A stretch of DNA of 64,000 nt, taken from positions 1-64,000 of the forward strand of contig NZ_FOJP01000027.1 of the NCBI RefSeq assembly GCF_900111835.1, written 5' to 3'. Numbering within the stretch: the first letter of the stretch is position 1; the number at the start of each line of letters is the position of its first letter. Shown piece by piece: positions 9,463-22,912 of the stretch. Below the pieces are notes generated by a model that did not search any database, was not told the origin of the DNA, and was given only the letters and a program-made list of their open reading frames with translations. This stretch comes from Metapseudomonas otitidis. Its GTDB lineage: Bacteria > Pseudomonadota > Gammaproteobacteria > Pseudomonadales > Pseudomonadaceae. A program made the position numbers and the translations under genes.

Positions 9463-10791
9463 ATGGCTAAGCAAGGTGCTCTCTCCGCGCTCAGCAATGG
9501 CGGATTGTCCGAGCTCTGGGCTCGACTGCGTTTCCTGTTCCTGGCGATCATCGTCTATCGGATCGGCGCGCACATCCCAGTGCCCGGTATCAACCCGGAC
9601 CGGCTGGCCGAACTGTTCCGGCAGAACGAGGGGACCATTCTTAGCCTGTTCAACATGTTTTCCGGCGGCGCGCTGGAGCGCATGAGCATTTTTGCACTGG
9701 GGATCATGCCGTATATCTCGGCCTCGATCATCATGCAGCTCATGACCGCTATCAGCCCGCAGCTGGAGCAGTTGAAGAAGGAAGGTGAAGCTGGCCGTCG
9801 CAAGATCAGCCAGTACACCCGCTATGGCACCGTAGCCCTAGCACTGGTTCAGGCCATCGGCATGGCTGTTGGCCTGGCAAGTCAGGGCGTCGCTTTCTCG
9901 ACTGATTTCGGCTTCCACTTCGTGGCAGTCACCACCTTCGTGGCGGGTGCGCTGTTCATGATGTGGCTGGGCGAGCAGATCACCGAGCGCGGTGTCGGCA
10001 ACGGTATCTCGATGCTTATCTTCGCGGGCATCGTTGCCGGTCTGCCGAGAGCGATCGGGCAGTCTTTCGAGTCTGCTCGTCAGGGCGATATCAACATCTT
10101 CGCCCTGATCGCCATCGGCCTCCTGGCTGTTGCGATCATCGGTTTTGTGGTGTTCATCGAGCGTGGTCAGCGCCGTATCGCGGTGCACTATGCCAAGCGT
10201 CAGCAGGGCCGCAAGGTTTTTGCTGCGCAGAACAGCCACCTGCCGCTGAAGGTGAACATGGCGGGCGTGATCCCGGCCATTTTCGCCAGCAGTATCCTGC
10301 TGTTCCCGGCCTCGCTGGGCGCATGGTTCGGTCAGTCCGAGAAAATGGGCTGGCTGCAGGACCTCTCGCAGGCGATCGCTCCTGGTCAGCCGTTGAACAT
10401 TCTGCTGTTTAGCGCAGGGATCGTTTTCTTCTGCTTCTTCTACACAGCGCTGATGTTCAACCCGAAAGACGTGGCGGAGAACCTGAAGAAGTCCGGTGCC
10501 TTTATCCCGGGTATTCGTCCTGGTGAGCAGTCTGCGCGCTACATCGATGGCGTTCTGACTCGTCTGACCATGTTCGGTGCCCTGTACATGACGGCTGTCT
10601 GCCTGCTTCCCCAGTTCCTTGTGGTTGCGGCAAACGTTCCGTTCTACCTTGGCGGGACCTCGTTGCTGATCGTGGTCGTGGTTGTGATGGACTTTATGGC
10701 CCAAGTACAGTCGCACCTCGTTTCGCACCAGTATGAATCCCTCATGAAGAAAGCCAACCTGAAGGGCTACGGCGGCGGAATGCTCCGCTGA
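9463..10791 (+). CDS. secY: Protein translocase subunit SecY
   Basis: SecY of 442 residues, the ten-helix channel of the general secretion translocon with SecE and SecG. The first helix contains [20 protein letters not shown], and the second region shows the plug sequence [20 protein letters not shown]. The cytoplasmic loop before the last helices holds [20 protein letters not shown], a SecA/ribosome contact. Its place after rplO in the spc operon is standard. rpmJ follows after 30 bases. Confidence 0.99.
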   Translation: MAKQGALSALSNGGLSELWARLRFLFLAIIVYRIGAHIPVPGINPDRLAELFRQNEGTILSLFNMFSGGALERMSIFALGIMPYISASIIMQLMTAISPQLEQLKKEGEAGRRKISQYTRYGTVALALVQAIGMAVGLASQGVAFSTDFGFHFVAVTTFVAGALFMMWLGEQITERGVGNGISMLIFAGIVAGLPRAIGQSFESARQGDINIFALIAIGLLAVAIIGFVVFIERGQRRIAVHYAKRQQGRKVFAAQNSHLPLKVNMAGVIPAIFASSILLFPASLGAWFGQSEKMGWLQDLSQAIAPGQPLNILLFSAGIVFFCFFYTALMFNPKDVAENLKKSGAFIPGIRPGEQSARYIDGVLTRLTMFGALYMTAVCLLPQFLVVAANVPFYLGGTSLLIVVVVVMDFMAQVQSHLVSHQYESLMKKANLKGYGGGMLR

Positions 10792-10821
10792 CGCAGTGCC
10801 GTAAGGTTCTAGGAGTTACTG

Positions 10822-10938
10822 ATGAAAGTTCGTGCATCGGTGAAGAAGCTGTGCCGTAACTGCAAGATCATTCGCCGCGACGGTATCGTTCGCGTGATCT
10901 GCAGCGCGGAGCCGCGTCACAAACAGCGCCAAGGCTGA
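10822..10938 (+). CDS. rpmJ: 50S ribosomal protein L36 (zinc-binding form)
   Basis: A 38-residue protein, [20 protein letters not shown]..., behind the RBS TAGGAG. Cys11, Cys14, Cys27 and His33 form the zinc ribbon, so this is the C-plus form. P. aeruginosa is known to carry a zinc-free paralogue elsewhere that is used in zinc shortage; none is in this window. It closes the spc operon. Confidence 0.95.
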
Positions 10939-10959
10939 GTGTGATTCACGCGTCGTGAG

Positions 10960-10983
10960 CCCGGCAGCTAGTGTGCTGCCGGG
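10960..10983 (+). terminator. Hairpin closing the spc operon
   Basis: An 8-bp stem CCCGGCAG / CTGCCGGG with an eight-base loop is followed by TTGATTATT. The U-run is poor, so termination may be partial. The downstream arm directly abuts the -35 box of the alpha-operon promoter. Confidence 0.6.
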
Positions 10984-11012
10984 TTGATTATTCGTTATTA
11001 CAGCGCTAATAT
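10984..11012 (+). promoter_or_regulatory. Alpha-operon promoter (rpsM)
   Basis: TTGATT at 10984-10989 and TAATAT at 11007-11012 have a 17-base spacer. A transcript would start near 11019 and carry a leader of about 54 bases. In Escherichia coli the equivalent leader is the S4-binding pseudoknot; I did not find a clear match to that fold by eye. Confidence 0.7.
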
Positions 11013-11072
11013 CGCGCGCCCTATTTCTTGGCTTCCGGGGCACCGATAGCTGTCAACTGGAGTTTTCATTGA

Positions 11073-11429
11073 ATGGCCCGTATTGCAGGCGTCAACATTC
11101 CAGATAACAAGCACACTGTTATCTCGCTGACCTACATCTACGGTGTTGGTCGCACCACCGCGCAGAACATCTGTGCGGCCACCGGCGTCAACCCGTCGGT
11201 GAAAATCAAGGATCTGACCGACGAGCAGCTCGAACAGCTGCGTGGCGAAGTGGCCAAGCTCACCACCGAGGGTGACCTGCGCCGCGAGATCAACATGAAC
11301 ATCAAGCGTCTGATGGACCTGGGTTGCTACCGCGGCCTGCGTCACCGTCGTGGTCTGCCTGTTCATGGCCAACGCACCAAGACCAACGCGCGCACCCGCA
11401 AGGGCCCGCGTAAGCCGATCCGCAAGTAA
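11073..11429 (+). CDS. rpsM: 30S ribosomal protein S13
   Basis: S13 of 118 residues, starting [20 protein letters not shown]. The C-terminal [20 protein letters not shown] reaches the P-site tRNA. S13 also forms the A-site finger bridge to the 50S subunit. The start ATG at 11073 is preceded by TGGAG. It opens the alpha operon behind its own predicted promoter. Confidence 0.98.
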   Translation: MARIAGVNIPDNKHTVISLTYIYGVGRTTAQNICAATGVNPSVKIKDLTDEQLEQLRGEVAKLTTEGDLRREINMNIKRLMDLGCYRGLRHRRGLPVHGQRTKTNARTRKGPRKPIRK

Positions 11430-11461
11430 TTTTGCGCCCGCGAATCGACAGGAATTAAGTC

Positions 11462-11851
11462 ATGGCTAAGCCTGCTGCTCGTCCCCGTAAGAAAGTCAAG
11501 AAGACAGTGGTTGATGGGATCGCCCATATCCACGCTTCTTTCAACAACACCATCGTGACCATCACCGACCGTCAGGGCAACGCTCTGTCTTGGGCGACCT
11601 CCGGTGGTTCCGGTTTCCGTGGCTCCCGTAAGAGCACCCCGTTCGCTGCCCAGGTGGCTGCCGAGCGTGCCGGTCAGGCTGCTCTGGAATACGGTCTGAA
11701 GAACCTCGACGTCAACGTCAAGGGTCCCGGTCCGGGTCGCGAGTCCGCTGTGCGTGCTCTGAACGCCTGCGGCTACAAGATTGCCAGCATCACCGACGTG
11801 ACGCCGATCCCGCACAACGGGTGCCGTCCGCCGAAGAAGCGTCGCGTGTAA
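11462..11851 (+). CDS. rpsK: 30S ribosomal protein S11
   Basis: S11 of 129 residues with the conserved [20 protein letters not shown] and the C-terminal [15 protein letters not shown]. It lies on the 30S platform and helps select the start codon region of mRNA. The gap to rpsM is 32 bases, with a ribosome site AGGAAT. Confidence 0.98.
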   Translation: MAKPAARPRKKVKKTVVDGIAHIHASFNNTIVTITDRQGNALSWATSGGSGFRGSRKSTPFAAQVAAERAGQAALEYGLKNLDVNVKGPGPGRESAVRALNACGYKIASITDVTPIPHNGCRPPKKRRV

Positions 11852-11867
11852 TAGGAGACAGTGAGAA

Positions 11868-12488
11868 ATGGCTCGTTACATTGGTCCCAAATGCAAACTG
11901 TCCCGTCGTGAAGGCACTGACCTCTTCCTGAAGAGCGGCGCTCGTGCCCTCGAGTCCAAGTGCAACATTGAATCCGCTCCTGGTCAGCACGGTGCCCGTC
12001 GTGGCCGTCTGTCCGACTACGGCACCCAGCTGCGCGAGAAGCAGAAGGTCCGTCGTATCTACGGTGTACTGGAGCGTCAGTTCAGCGGTTACTACAAGGA
12101 AGCTGCCCGTCGCAAGGGCGCTACCGGCGAGAACCTGCTGCAACTCCTCGAGTGCCGTCTGGACAACGTCGTCTACCGTATGGGCTTCGGCGCTACCCGT
12201 TCCGAGTCCCGTCAGCTGGTTTCCCACAAGGCCATCAGCGTGAACGGCCAGACCGTCAACATCCCCTCCTATCAGGTCAAGGCTGGTGACGTAGTCGCTG
12301 TTCGCGAGAAGTCCAAGAACCAGCTTCGCATTGCTCAAGCCCTTGAGCTGTGCGCTCAGCGCGGTCGCGTTGAGTGGGTTGAAGTCGACGCCGACAAGAA
12401 GTCGGGCGTGTTCAAAAGCGTTCCGGCTCGTACTGATCTGTCCGCCGACATCAACGAAAACCTGATTGTCGAGCTCTACTCCAAGTAA
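11868..12488 (+). CDS. rpsD: 30S ribosomal protein S4
   Basis: S4 of 206 residues. [20 protein letters not shown] is the standard start, and an S4 RNA-binding domain lies around residues 95-160 ([20 protein letters not shown]). S4 nucleates 30S assembly and is the alpha-operon translational repressor in Escherichia coli. Confidence 0.98.
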   Translation: MARYIGPKCKLSRREGTDLFLKSGARALESKCNIESAPGQHGARRGRLSDYGTQLREKQKVRRIYGVLERQFSGYYKEAARRKGATGENLLQLLECRLDNVVYRMGFGATRSESRQLVSHKAISVNGQTVNIPSYQVKAGDVVAVREKSKNQLRIAQALELCAQRGRVEWVEVDADKKSGVFKSVPARTDLSADINENLIVELYSK

Positions 12489-12510
12489 GGGCTAGAAAAT
12501 AGGTGCATCC

Positions 12511-13512
12511 ATGCAGAGTTCGGTAAATGAGTTCCTGACCCCTCGCCACATCGATGTGCAAGCGGTCAGCACGACCCGCGCCAAGATCACGCTCGAGCCT
12601 CTCGAGCGTGGCTTCGGCCATACCCTGGGCAACGCGCTGCGTCGCATCTTGTTGTCCTCCATGCCTGGCTGTGCAGTAGTCGAGGCCGAAATCGACGGCG
12701 TACTCCATGAGTACAGCGCCATCGAAGGTGTTCAGGAAGACGTCATTGAAATCCTGCTCAACCTGAAAGGTCTGGCTGTCAAACTGCACGGCCGTGACGA
12801 AGTAACGCTGAACCTGGTCAAGAAAGGCCCGGGCGTTGTCACTGCTGCCGATATTCAGCTGGATCATGATGTCGAGATCGTCAACGGTGACCACGTCATC
12901 GCCAACCTGGCGGACAACGGCTCGCTGAACATGAAGCTGAAAGTGGCTCGCGGCCGTGGGTACGAACCCGCTGACGCGCGCCAGAGCGACGAAGACGAGA
13001 GCCGTAGCATTGGCCGTCTCCAGCTCGACGCTTCCTTCAGCCCGGTCCGTCGCGTTGCGTACGTCGTGGAAAACGCCCGTGTCGAGCAGCGCACCAACCT
13101 GGACAAGCTGGTCATCGACCTGGAAACCAACGGCACCCTGGATCCCGAAGAGGCTATCCGTCGCGCCGCTACCATCCTGCAACAGCAGCTGGCAGCGTTC
13201 GTGGACCTCAAAGGTGACAGCGAGCCCGTGGTCGTGGAACAGGAAGACGAGATCGATCCGATCCTCCTGCGCCCCGTCGACGACCTTGAGCTGACCGTGC
13301 GTTCGGCCAACTGCCTGAAGGCGGAGAACATCTACTACATCGGCGACCTGATTCAGCGTACCGAAGTAGAGCTGCTCAAGACTCCGAACCTGGGCAAGAA
13401 GTCCCTGACCGAGATCAAGGACGTCCTGGCCTCCCGTGGTCTGTCCCTCGGCATGCGCCTCGACAACTGGCCGCCGGCAAGTCTTAAGAAGGACGACAAG
13501 GCGACTGCCTGA
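12511..13512 (+). CDS. rpoA: RNA polymerase subunit alpha
   Basis: Alpha subunit of 333 residues. The N-terminal dimerisation domain includes [20 protein letters not shown]. The C-terminal domain, after an acidic linker near residue 250, includes [20 protein letters not shown] and the [20 protein letters not shown] helix that contacts UP-element DNA and activators. It lies 22 bases after rpsD, and rplQ follows after 44 bases. Confidence 0.99.
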   Translation: MQSSVNEFLTPRHIDVQAVSTTRAKITLEPLERGFGHTLGNALRRILLSSMPGCAVVEAEIDGVLHEYSAIEGVQEDVIEILLNLKGLAVKLHGRDEVTLNLVKKGPGVVTAADIQLDHDVEIVNGDHVIANLADNGSLNMKLKVARGRGYEPADARQSDEDESRSIGRLQLDASFSPVRRVAYVVENARVEQRTNLDKLVIDLETNGTLDPEEAIRRAATILQQQLAAFVDLKGDSEPVVVEQEDEIDPILLRPVDDLELTVRSANCLKAENIYYIGDLIQRTEVELLKTPNLGKKSLTEIKDVLASRGLSLGMRLDNWPPASLKKDDKATA

Positions 13513-13556
13513 TCGTCGTAATCACCGAACGTCTTAGTTTGGTAAGGAATTGAACC

Positions 13557-13946
13557 ATGCGTCATCGTAAAAGTGGCCGTCACCTCAGCCGCACCAGCGC
13601 TCACCGCAAGGCCATGTTCCAGAACATGGCGGTATCGCTGTTCGAGCACGAACTGATCAAAACCACCCTGCCCAAAGCCAAGGAACTGCGTCGCGTTGCC
13701 GAGCCGCTGATCACCCTGGCCAAGGAAGACAGCGTTGCCAACCGTCGTCTGGCCTTCGACCGTACTCGTTCGAAAGCCATCGTTGGCAAACTGTTCAACG
13801 ATCTGGGCAAGCGCTACGCCAACCGTCAGGGCGGCTACCTGCGCATCCTGAAGTGCGGCTTCCGCGCTGGCGACAACGCCCCCATGGCGTACGTTGAACT
13901 GGTTGACCGTCCGGTCGCTGGTGAAGTCGAAGCCGCTGCCGAGTAA
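13557..13946 (+). CDS. rplQ: 50S ribosomal protein L17
   Basis: L17 of 129 residues, beginning [20 protein letters not shown], behind AAGGAA. It lies near the tunnel exit of the 50S subunit. It is the last gene of the alpha operon and is followed by a strong terminator. Confidence 0.98.
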   Translation: MRHRKSGRHLSRTSAHRKAMFQNMAVSLFEHELIKTTLPKAKELRRVAEPLITLAKEDSVANRRLAFDRTRSKAIVGKLFNDLGKRYANRQGGYLRILKCGFRAGDNAPMAYVELVDRPVAGEVEAAAE

Positions 13947-13961
13947 TCGGTCGCTGCGAAG

Positions 13962-13989
13962 AAACCGGGCCTAGTGCCCGGTTTTTTTT
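13962..13989 (+). terminator. Rho-independent terminator of the alpha operon
   Basis: A 9-bp stem AAACCGGGC / GCCCGGTTT with loop CTAGT runs straight into a T-tract (TTTTTTTT to 13989). It ends the entire ribosomal protein block. Confidence 0.93.
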
Positions 13990-14042
13990 ATGCCCGCGAT
14001 CTTGTAAGAGTTATTTTCTATTGTTTTGTTACGGTTAATAAA

Positions 14043-14070
14043 TTGGCTCTCTTGCTGATGGCATTCTAAT
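14043..14070 (+). promoter_or_regulatory. Candidate katG promoter
   Basis: TTGGCT (14043-14048) and TCTAAT (14065-14070) are 16 bases apart in an AT-rich stretch unlike its surroundings. A transcript would begin near 14077, about 48 bases before katG. The AT-rich bases 14004-14042 just upstream are where an OxyR site would be expected, but no clear ATAG/CTAT array is present. Confidence 0.45.
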
Positions 14071-14100
14071 CTTTCCTCCATCGCCGGCACGGGCCGGTGA

Positions 14101-16347
<2,247 letters not shown>

Positions 16348-16361
16348 TCCACCGCTCCACG

Positions 16362-16389
16362 AAAAAGCCCCGCATCTGCGGGGCTTTTT
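16362..16389. terminator. Bidirectional terminator between katG and uvrA
   Basis: A 13-bp stem AAAAAGCCCCGCA / TGCGGGGCTTTTT with a TC loop has A-runs on one side and T-runs on the other. It can therefore end transcription from katG (+) and from uvrA (-), whose stop codon lies only five bases away. Confidence 0.92.
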
Positions 16390-16393
16390 CGTA

Positions 16394-19228
<2,835 letters not shown>

Positions 19229-19260
19229 AGCGGCCTCGCATGGCGAGCGGAAAACGCCCG

Positions 19261-19290
19261 AGTATACGGGTGCCCCCAGGGGCGCGGCAA
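19261..19290 (-). promoter_or_regulatory. Candidate uvrA promoter
   Basis: On the minus strand, TTGCCG (19285-19290) and TATACT (19261-19266) are spaced by 18 bases. The predicted transcript starts about 25 bases before the GTG start of uvrA. For the divergent MFS gene, an extended -10 TGCTAGAAT lies at 19324... on the plus strand, ending at 19331 or so, without a good -35. Confidence 0.5.
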
Positions 19291-19437
19291 AGCGGCACGG
19301 CAGTGTCCTGACGGGCCGGGACTGCTAGAATGCGCCGCATTTTTCCGGCGCAGGCAGCAGCCGCGCACCCGGGGACCGGGTGCCAGCGCCCGACGCGGGG
19401 CATGACGCATTCCCGCACTTCCTGTCACGAGGCATCT

Positions 19438-20832
19438 ATGCACGATCCCCATTCCGAACGCATGAGCGGTCGCGAGACCCGCGCCGCCGGTGGCCTGGCG
19501 CTGGTGTTCGCCTTCCGCATGCTCGGCATGTTCATGGTATTGCCGGTCCTGGCCACCTACGGCCAGGACCTGGCCGGCGCCACCCCGGCCCTGATCGGCC
19601 TGGCCATCGGCGCCTATGGCCTGACCCAGGCGGTGCTGCAGATCCCCTTCGGCATCGTCTCCGACCGCATCGGCCGCCTGCCGGTGATCTACATCGGCCT
19701 GCTGATCTTCGCCGCCGGTGCCGTGCTGGCGGCCAACGCCGACTCCATCTGGGGTGTCATCGCCGGGCGCGTCCTGCAGGGGGCCGGGGCCATCTCCGCC
19801 GCGGTCATGGCGCTGCTCTCCGACCTCACCCGCGAGCAGCACCGCACCAAGGCCATGGCCATGATCGGCATGAGCATCGGCGTCTCCTTCGCCGTCGCCA
19901 TGGTGGTCGGCCCCCTGGTCACCCGCGCCTTCGGCCTGGCCGGGCTGTTCTGGATCACCGCCGCCATGGCTCTGGTCGGCATCCTGATCATCGCCCTGTT
20001 CGTCCCCCGGGCCGCCTCGCCCCTGCAGCACCGCGAGTCCGGCGTGGCCCGCCAGGCGCTGCTGCCGACCCTCAGGCACCCCGACCTGCTGCGTCTGGAC
20101 TTCGGCATCCTCGCCCTGCACGCCGTGCTCATGGCCAGCTTCGTCGCCCTGCCGCTGGCGCTGGTGGAGAAGGCCGGCCTGCCCAAGGAGCAGCACTGGT
20201 GGGTCTACCTCACCGCGCTGCTGGTGGGGTTCTTCGGCATGGTCCCGTTCATCATCTACGCCGAGAAGAAGCGCCAGATGAAGCGCGTGCTGATCGGCGC
20301 CGTCAGCGTGCTGGCCGCCTGCGAACTGTTCTTCTGGGCCTTCGGCGACACCCTGAGCGCCCTGGTCATCGGCACCATCGTCTTCTTCACCGCCTTCAAC
20401 CTGCTGGAGGCCTCGCTGCCCTCGCTGATCAGCAAGGTCGCCCCGGCCGGCGGCAAGGGCACCGCCATGGGCGTCTACTCCACCAGCCAGTTCCTCGGCG
20501 CCGCCCTCGGCGGCATCCTCGGCGGCTGGTTGTTCCAGCATGGTGGCCTGTCCGTCGTGTTCATCGGATGTGCGGCGCTCTGTGCGATTTGGGTCGCCAT
20601 TGCTGTTACTATGCGCGAACCTCCGTACGTGACCAGCCTGCGCCAGCCGCTCGATGCAGCGGCCCTCGGCGACGCGACGCTGGTCCCGCGTTTGCTGGCT
20701 TTGCCCGGAGTGGCGGATGCCGTGGTGGTGGTCGAAGAAGCCGCCATCTATATCAAAGTGGATACCGAAAAACTGGACCGCACGTCCCTGGAGCGTCTGA
20801 TCAAGCCGGCGCCCGAACGTGCTGAAGCCTAG
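19438..20832 (+). CDS. YajR-like MFS transporter with C-terminal soluble domain
   Basis: A major-facilitator exporter of 464 residues from the ATG at 19438 (MHDPHSERMSGRETRAAGG), behind ACGAGG; an upstream in-frame start at 19330 lies in the promoter region. Twelve hydrophobic segments are visible to about residue 390. Motif A between helices 2 and 3 reads SDRIGRLP. After the last helix there is a soluble tail of about 65 residues (from residue 401), with VPRLLALPGVADAVVVVEEA and AIYIKVDTEKLDRTSLERLI, a ferredoxin-like pattern. That architecture matches Escherichia coli YajR and its YAM domain; substrate unknown. ssb follows nine bases after the stop, and the uvrA-MFS-ssb order is the same as in PAO1. 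Confidence 0.85.
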   Translation: MHDPHSERMSGRETRAAGGLALVFAFRMLGMFMVLPVLATYGQDLAGATPALIGLAIGAYGLTQAVLQIPFGIVSDRIGRLPVIYIGLLIFAAGAVLAANADSIWGVIAGRVLQGAGAISAAVMALLSDLTREQHRTKAMAMIGMSIGVSFAVAMVVGPLVTRAFGLAGLFWITAAMALVGILIIALFVPRAASPLQHRESGVARQALLPTLRHPDLLRLDFGILALHAVLMASFVALPLALVEKAGLPKEQHWWVYLTALLVGFFGMVPFIIYAEKKRQMKRVLIGAVSVLAACELFFWAFGDTLSALVIGTIVFFTAFNLLEASLPSLISKVAPAGGKGTAMGVYSTSQFLGAALGGILGGWLFQHGGLSVVFIGCAALCAIWVAIAVTMREPPYVTSLRQPLDAAALGDATLVPRLLALPGVADAVVVVEEAAIYIKVDTEKLDRTSLERLIKPAPERAEA

Positions 20833-20841
20833 GAGAACGTT

Positions 20842-21336
20842 ATGGCCCGTGGGGTTAACAAAGTCATTCTGGTCGGCAACGTCGGCGGCGACCCTGAAGT
20901 CCGCTACATGCCCAACGGCAACGCCGTGACCAACATCACCCTGGCCACCAGCGAGAGCTGGAAGGACAAGCAGACCGGCCAGCAGCAGGAACGCACCGAG
21001 TGGCACCGCGTGGTGTTCTTCGGCCGCCTCGCCGAGATCGCCGGCGAGTACCTGCGCAAGGGTTCCCAGGTCTACGTCGAAGGCAGCCTGCGCACCCGCA
21101 AGTGGCAGGGTCAGGACGGCCAGGACCGCTACACCACCGAAATCGTTGTGGACATCAACGGCCAGATGCAACTGCTCGGCGGCCGTCCCGGCAGCGATGG
21201 CGATTCCGCCCCGCGCGCCCCGCGTCCGCAGCGCGAGCCGCAGCAGTCCGCCCCGCGCGAGTCCCGCCCGGCTCCGCAACCGGCCGCCCAGCCGGCCCCG
21301 GACTACGACAGCTTCGACGACGACATCCCGTTCTGA
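20842..21336 (+). CDS. ssb: Single-stranded DNA-binding protein
   Basis: SSB of 164 residues. The OB-fold (about residues 1-110) starts [20 protein letters not shown] and includes [10 protein letters not shown] and [21 protein letters not shown] proline/glutamine/arginine-rich linker follows, and the acidic tip [11 protein letters not shown] at the end is the docking peptide for partner proteins such as RecO, exonuclease I and PriA. The gene is probably co-transcribed with the MFS gene (nine-base gap) and is closed by a good terminator. Confidence 0.98.
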   Translation: MARGVNKVILVGNVGGDPEVRYMPNGNAVTNITLATSESWKDKQTGQQQERTEWHRVVFFGRLAEIAGEYLRKGSQVYVEGSLRTRKWQGQDGQDRYTTEIVVDINGQMQLLGGRPGSDGDSAPRAPRPQREPQQSAPRESRPAPQPAAQPAPDYDSFDDDIPF

Positions 21337-21357
21337 GTCGAGCCGTCCGGCACAGAC

Positions 21358-21391
21358 AAAGGCGCAGCCCCCAGGCTGCGCCTTTTTCGTT
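21358..21391 (+). terminator. Rho-independent terminator of ssb
   Basis: An 11-bp stem AAAGGCGCAGC / GCTGCGCCTTT is followed by TTTCGTTT. It lies 22 bases after the ssb stop. Confidence 0.92.
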
Positions 21392-21392
21392 T

Positions 21393-21583
21393 CAGGAGGA
21401 TGAAAAGCGGCGCCTGCCGAAGCGGTTATCCACAGCCGTTCGTCGTCTTTTGGAGAGGCCTGCAGCCCGCGTGGGACGGGACTTTGTGAATGCAAAATCA
21501 CATTCAGGCCGGGCTCTGGACGCTGGCAAACCGCCTCTATAGGCTTGCCCACCATTCCATCGATCGCCCTCCCGGAACCCACC
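21393..21583 (+). promoter_or_regulatory. Upstream region of the outer-membrane protein gene
   Basis: This 191-base gap holds a perfect DnaA-box sequence TTATCCACA at 21426-21434. It also holds an inverted repeat TGAATG-N8-CATTCA at 21487-21506, placed where an operator could lie. A possible -10 TATAGG lies at 21537-21542. No convincing -35 was found. Function of these sites is not established. Confidence 0.3.
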
Positions 21584-22912
21584 ATGAAACTCAACGGACT
21601 GACCGCCGTTCTGCTTCTGGCCGGCCTGCCCCTGTGCAGCATCGCCAGCCCCTACCAGACCCTCGCCCGTGACGCGGAAAGCAGTGCCCGCTGGGGCCTG
21701 CTCGGCAGTGCCGCCGAGCAGTACCGCGCCATCCTCGCCGACCCGAGCCTGAGCGCCAGCCACCCCCGTGCGCGCCTGGCCCTGGCCAAGGTCTATGCCG
21801 ACGCCCTCGACTACCCGGCCGCCAAGGCCGAGCTGGCGCGGCTCAAGCAGGACGCCCCCGACTCCGCGGAGGCCAAGGAAGGCGCCAAGCTGGCCAAGCG
21901 CATCGCCAAGAAGCTCAAGGCCCACACTTTCGGCGGCCGCGTCGCCGTGGCCCGGGTGCATGACACCGACACCGCCAACGCCAGTGCCGGCATGACCCAG
22001 GACCCCTCGTTCGATGACGAGGACGACGAGGACATGGACGACATGGCCTTCGAGGACGACGACAGCCTCGACGACCTGCTCGACGACATCGACCTGGACG
22101 AGGACGACCTGGCCGACGACGGCGAGGAAGACGACGACACCGCGCCCACCCCGGTCGCCAAGCCCAAGTCCACCGTCCACGACAACCGCTGGCAGGCCGC
22201 CGGCAGCCTGCGCTACGGCTACGGCTTCGACGACCGTGGCAGCCGCTGGAACCTCGGCGCCAACGTCGCCCAGGCCCGCCAGGACGACCGCGACGAGCTC
22301 AACCGGCAGACCTGGGCGGTCTCCACCGGCCCCACCTTCGTCATCCCGGCCTGGCGCCTGAAGATCAACGCCGCCGTCACCTACCTGCAGCTCTACAAGG
22401 ACCACCAGTACGACCTCTCCAGCACCATCTGGTCCCTGGGCGCCAGTCACAAGCTGAACCGCGTGCTGGAGCTGTACACCCGCTACAACTACGAGAACCG
22501 TGGCCTGGAGAACGACAGCCCGCTGGACATCGAAGTCGACACCTTCAAGGTCGGCACCCGCTTCAAGCCCACCGGCAAGGACAGCTTCGACCTCAGCTAC
22601 TCGCCCAAGGTGGAAGACAACGACAAGCGCAACAAGGACAAGGAGCAGGAAGGCTGGAAGATCAGCTACGCCCGCAAGCTGCCCTGGGACAGTTTCGCCA
22701 GCATCGCCTACAGCCGCCGTCACACCGACTTCAAGCACGACCCCTCCGGCAAGGAAGAGGACGAGACCAAGCACGTCGTCACCCTCGGTCACAAGCTCAC
22801 CAAGGACCTGGTGATGACCGTCAGCTACGAGCACAAGGACAAGGACTCCAACCTGCCCGGTCGTGACAAGAACAACGAAAGCACCTCACTCGGCCTGAGC
22901 TACAAATTCTGA
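21584..22912 (+). CDS. Outer-membrane beta-barrel protein with TPR-like N-terminus and acidic linker
   Basis: A 442-residue protein from the ATG at 21584 (MKLNGLTAVLLLAGLPLCSI), with a clear signal peptide of about 21 residues. Residues 22-120 form helical TPR-like repeats (SAAEQYRAILADPSLSASHP; RARLALAKVYADALDYPAAK). Residues 144-185 are an acidic run with 29 Asp/Glu out of 42. From about residue 197 to the end, alternating-hydrophobicity strands with aromatic girdles end in SLGLSYKF, the C-terminal phenylalanine expected of an outer-membrane barrel. TPR plus barrel recalls Slam-type surface lipoprotein modifiers, but the barrel is short and I cannot assign it. The acidic linker may bind divalent cations. 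It stands alone, and its last 13 bases overlap the convergent PepSY gene. Confidence 0.75.
   Translation: MKLNGLTAVLLLAGLPLCSIASPYQTLARDAESSARWGLLGSAAEQYRAILADPSLSASHPRARLALAKVYADALDYPAAKAELARLKQDAPDSAEAKEGAKLAKRIAKKLKAHTFGGRVAVARVHDTDTANASAGMTQDPSFDDEDDEDMDDMAFEDDDSLDDLLDDIDLDEDDLADDGEEDDDTAPTPVAKPKSTVHDNRWQAAGSLRYGYGFDDRGSRWNLGANVAQARQDDRDELNRQTWAVSTGPTFVIPAWRLKINAAVTYLQLYKDHQYDLSSTIWSLGASHKLNRVLELYTRYNYENRGLENDSPLDIEVDTFKVGTRFKPTGKDSFDLSYSPKVEDNDKRNKDKEQEGWKISYARKLPWDSFASIAYSRRHTDFKHDPSGKEEDETKHVVTLGHKLTKDLVMTVSYEHKDKDSNLPGRDKNNESTSLGLSYKF

Noticed and set aside
13990-14042. An OxyR site upstream of katG
   Set aside because: The region is AT-rich but does not show the spaced ATAG/CTAT pattern well enough to call.
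19229-19437. A LexA (SOS) box upstream of uvrA
   Set aside because: No CTGT-N8-ACAG sequence was found in the gap between uvrA and the MFS gene.
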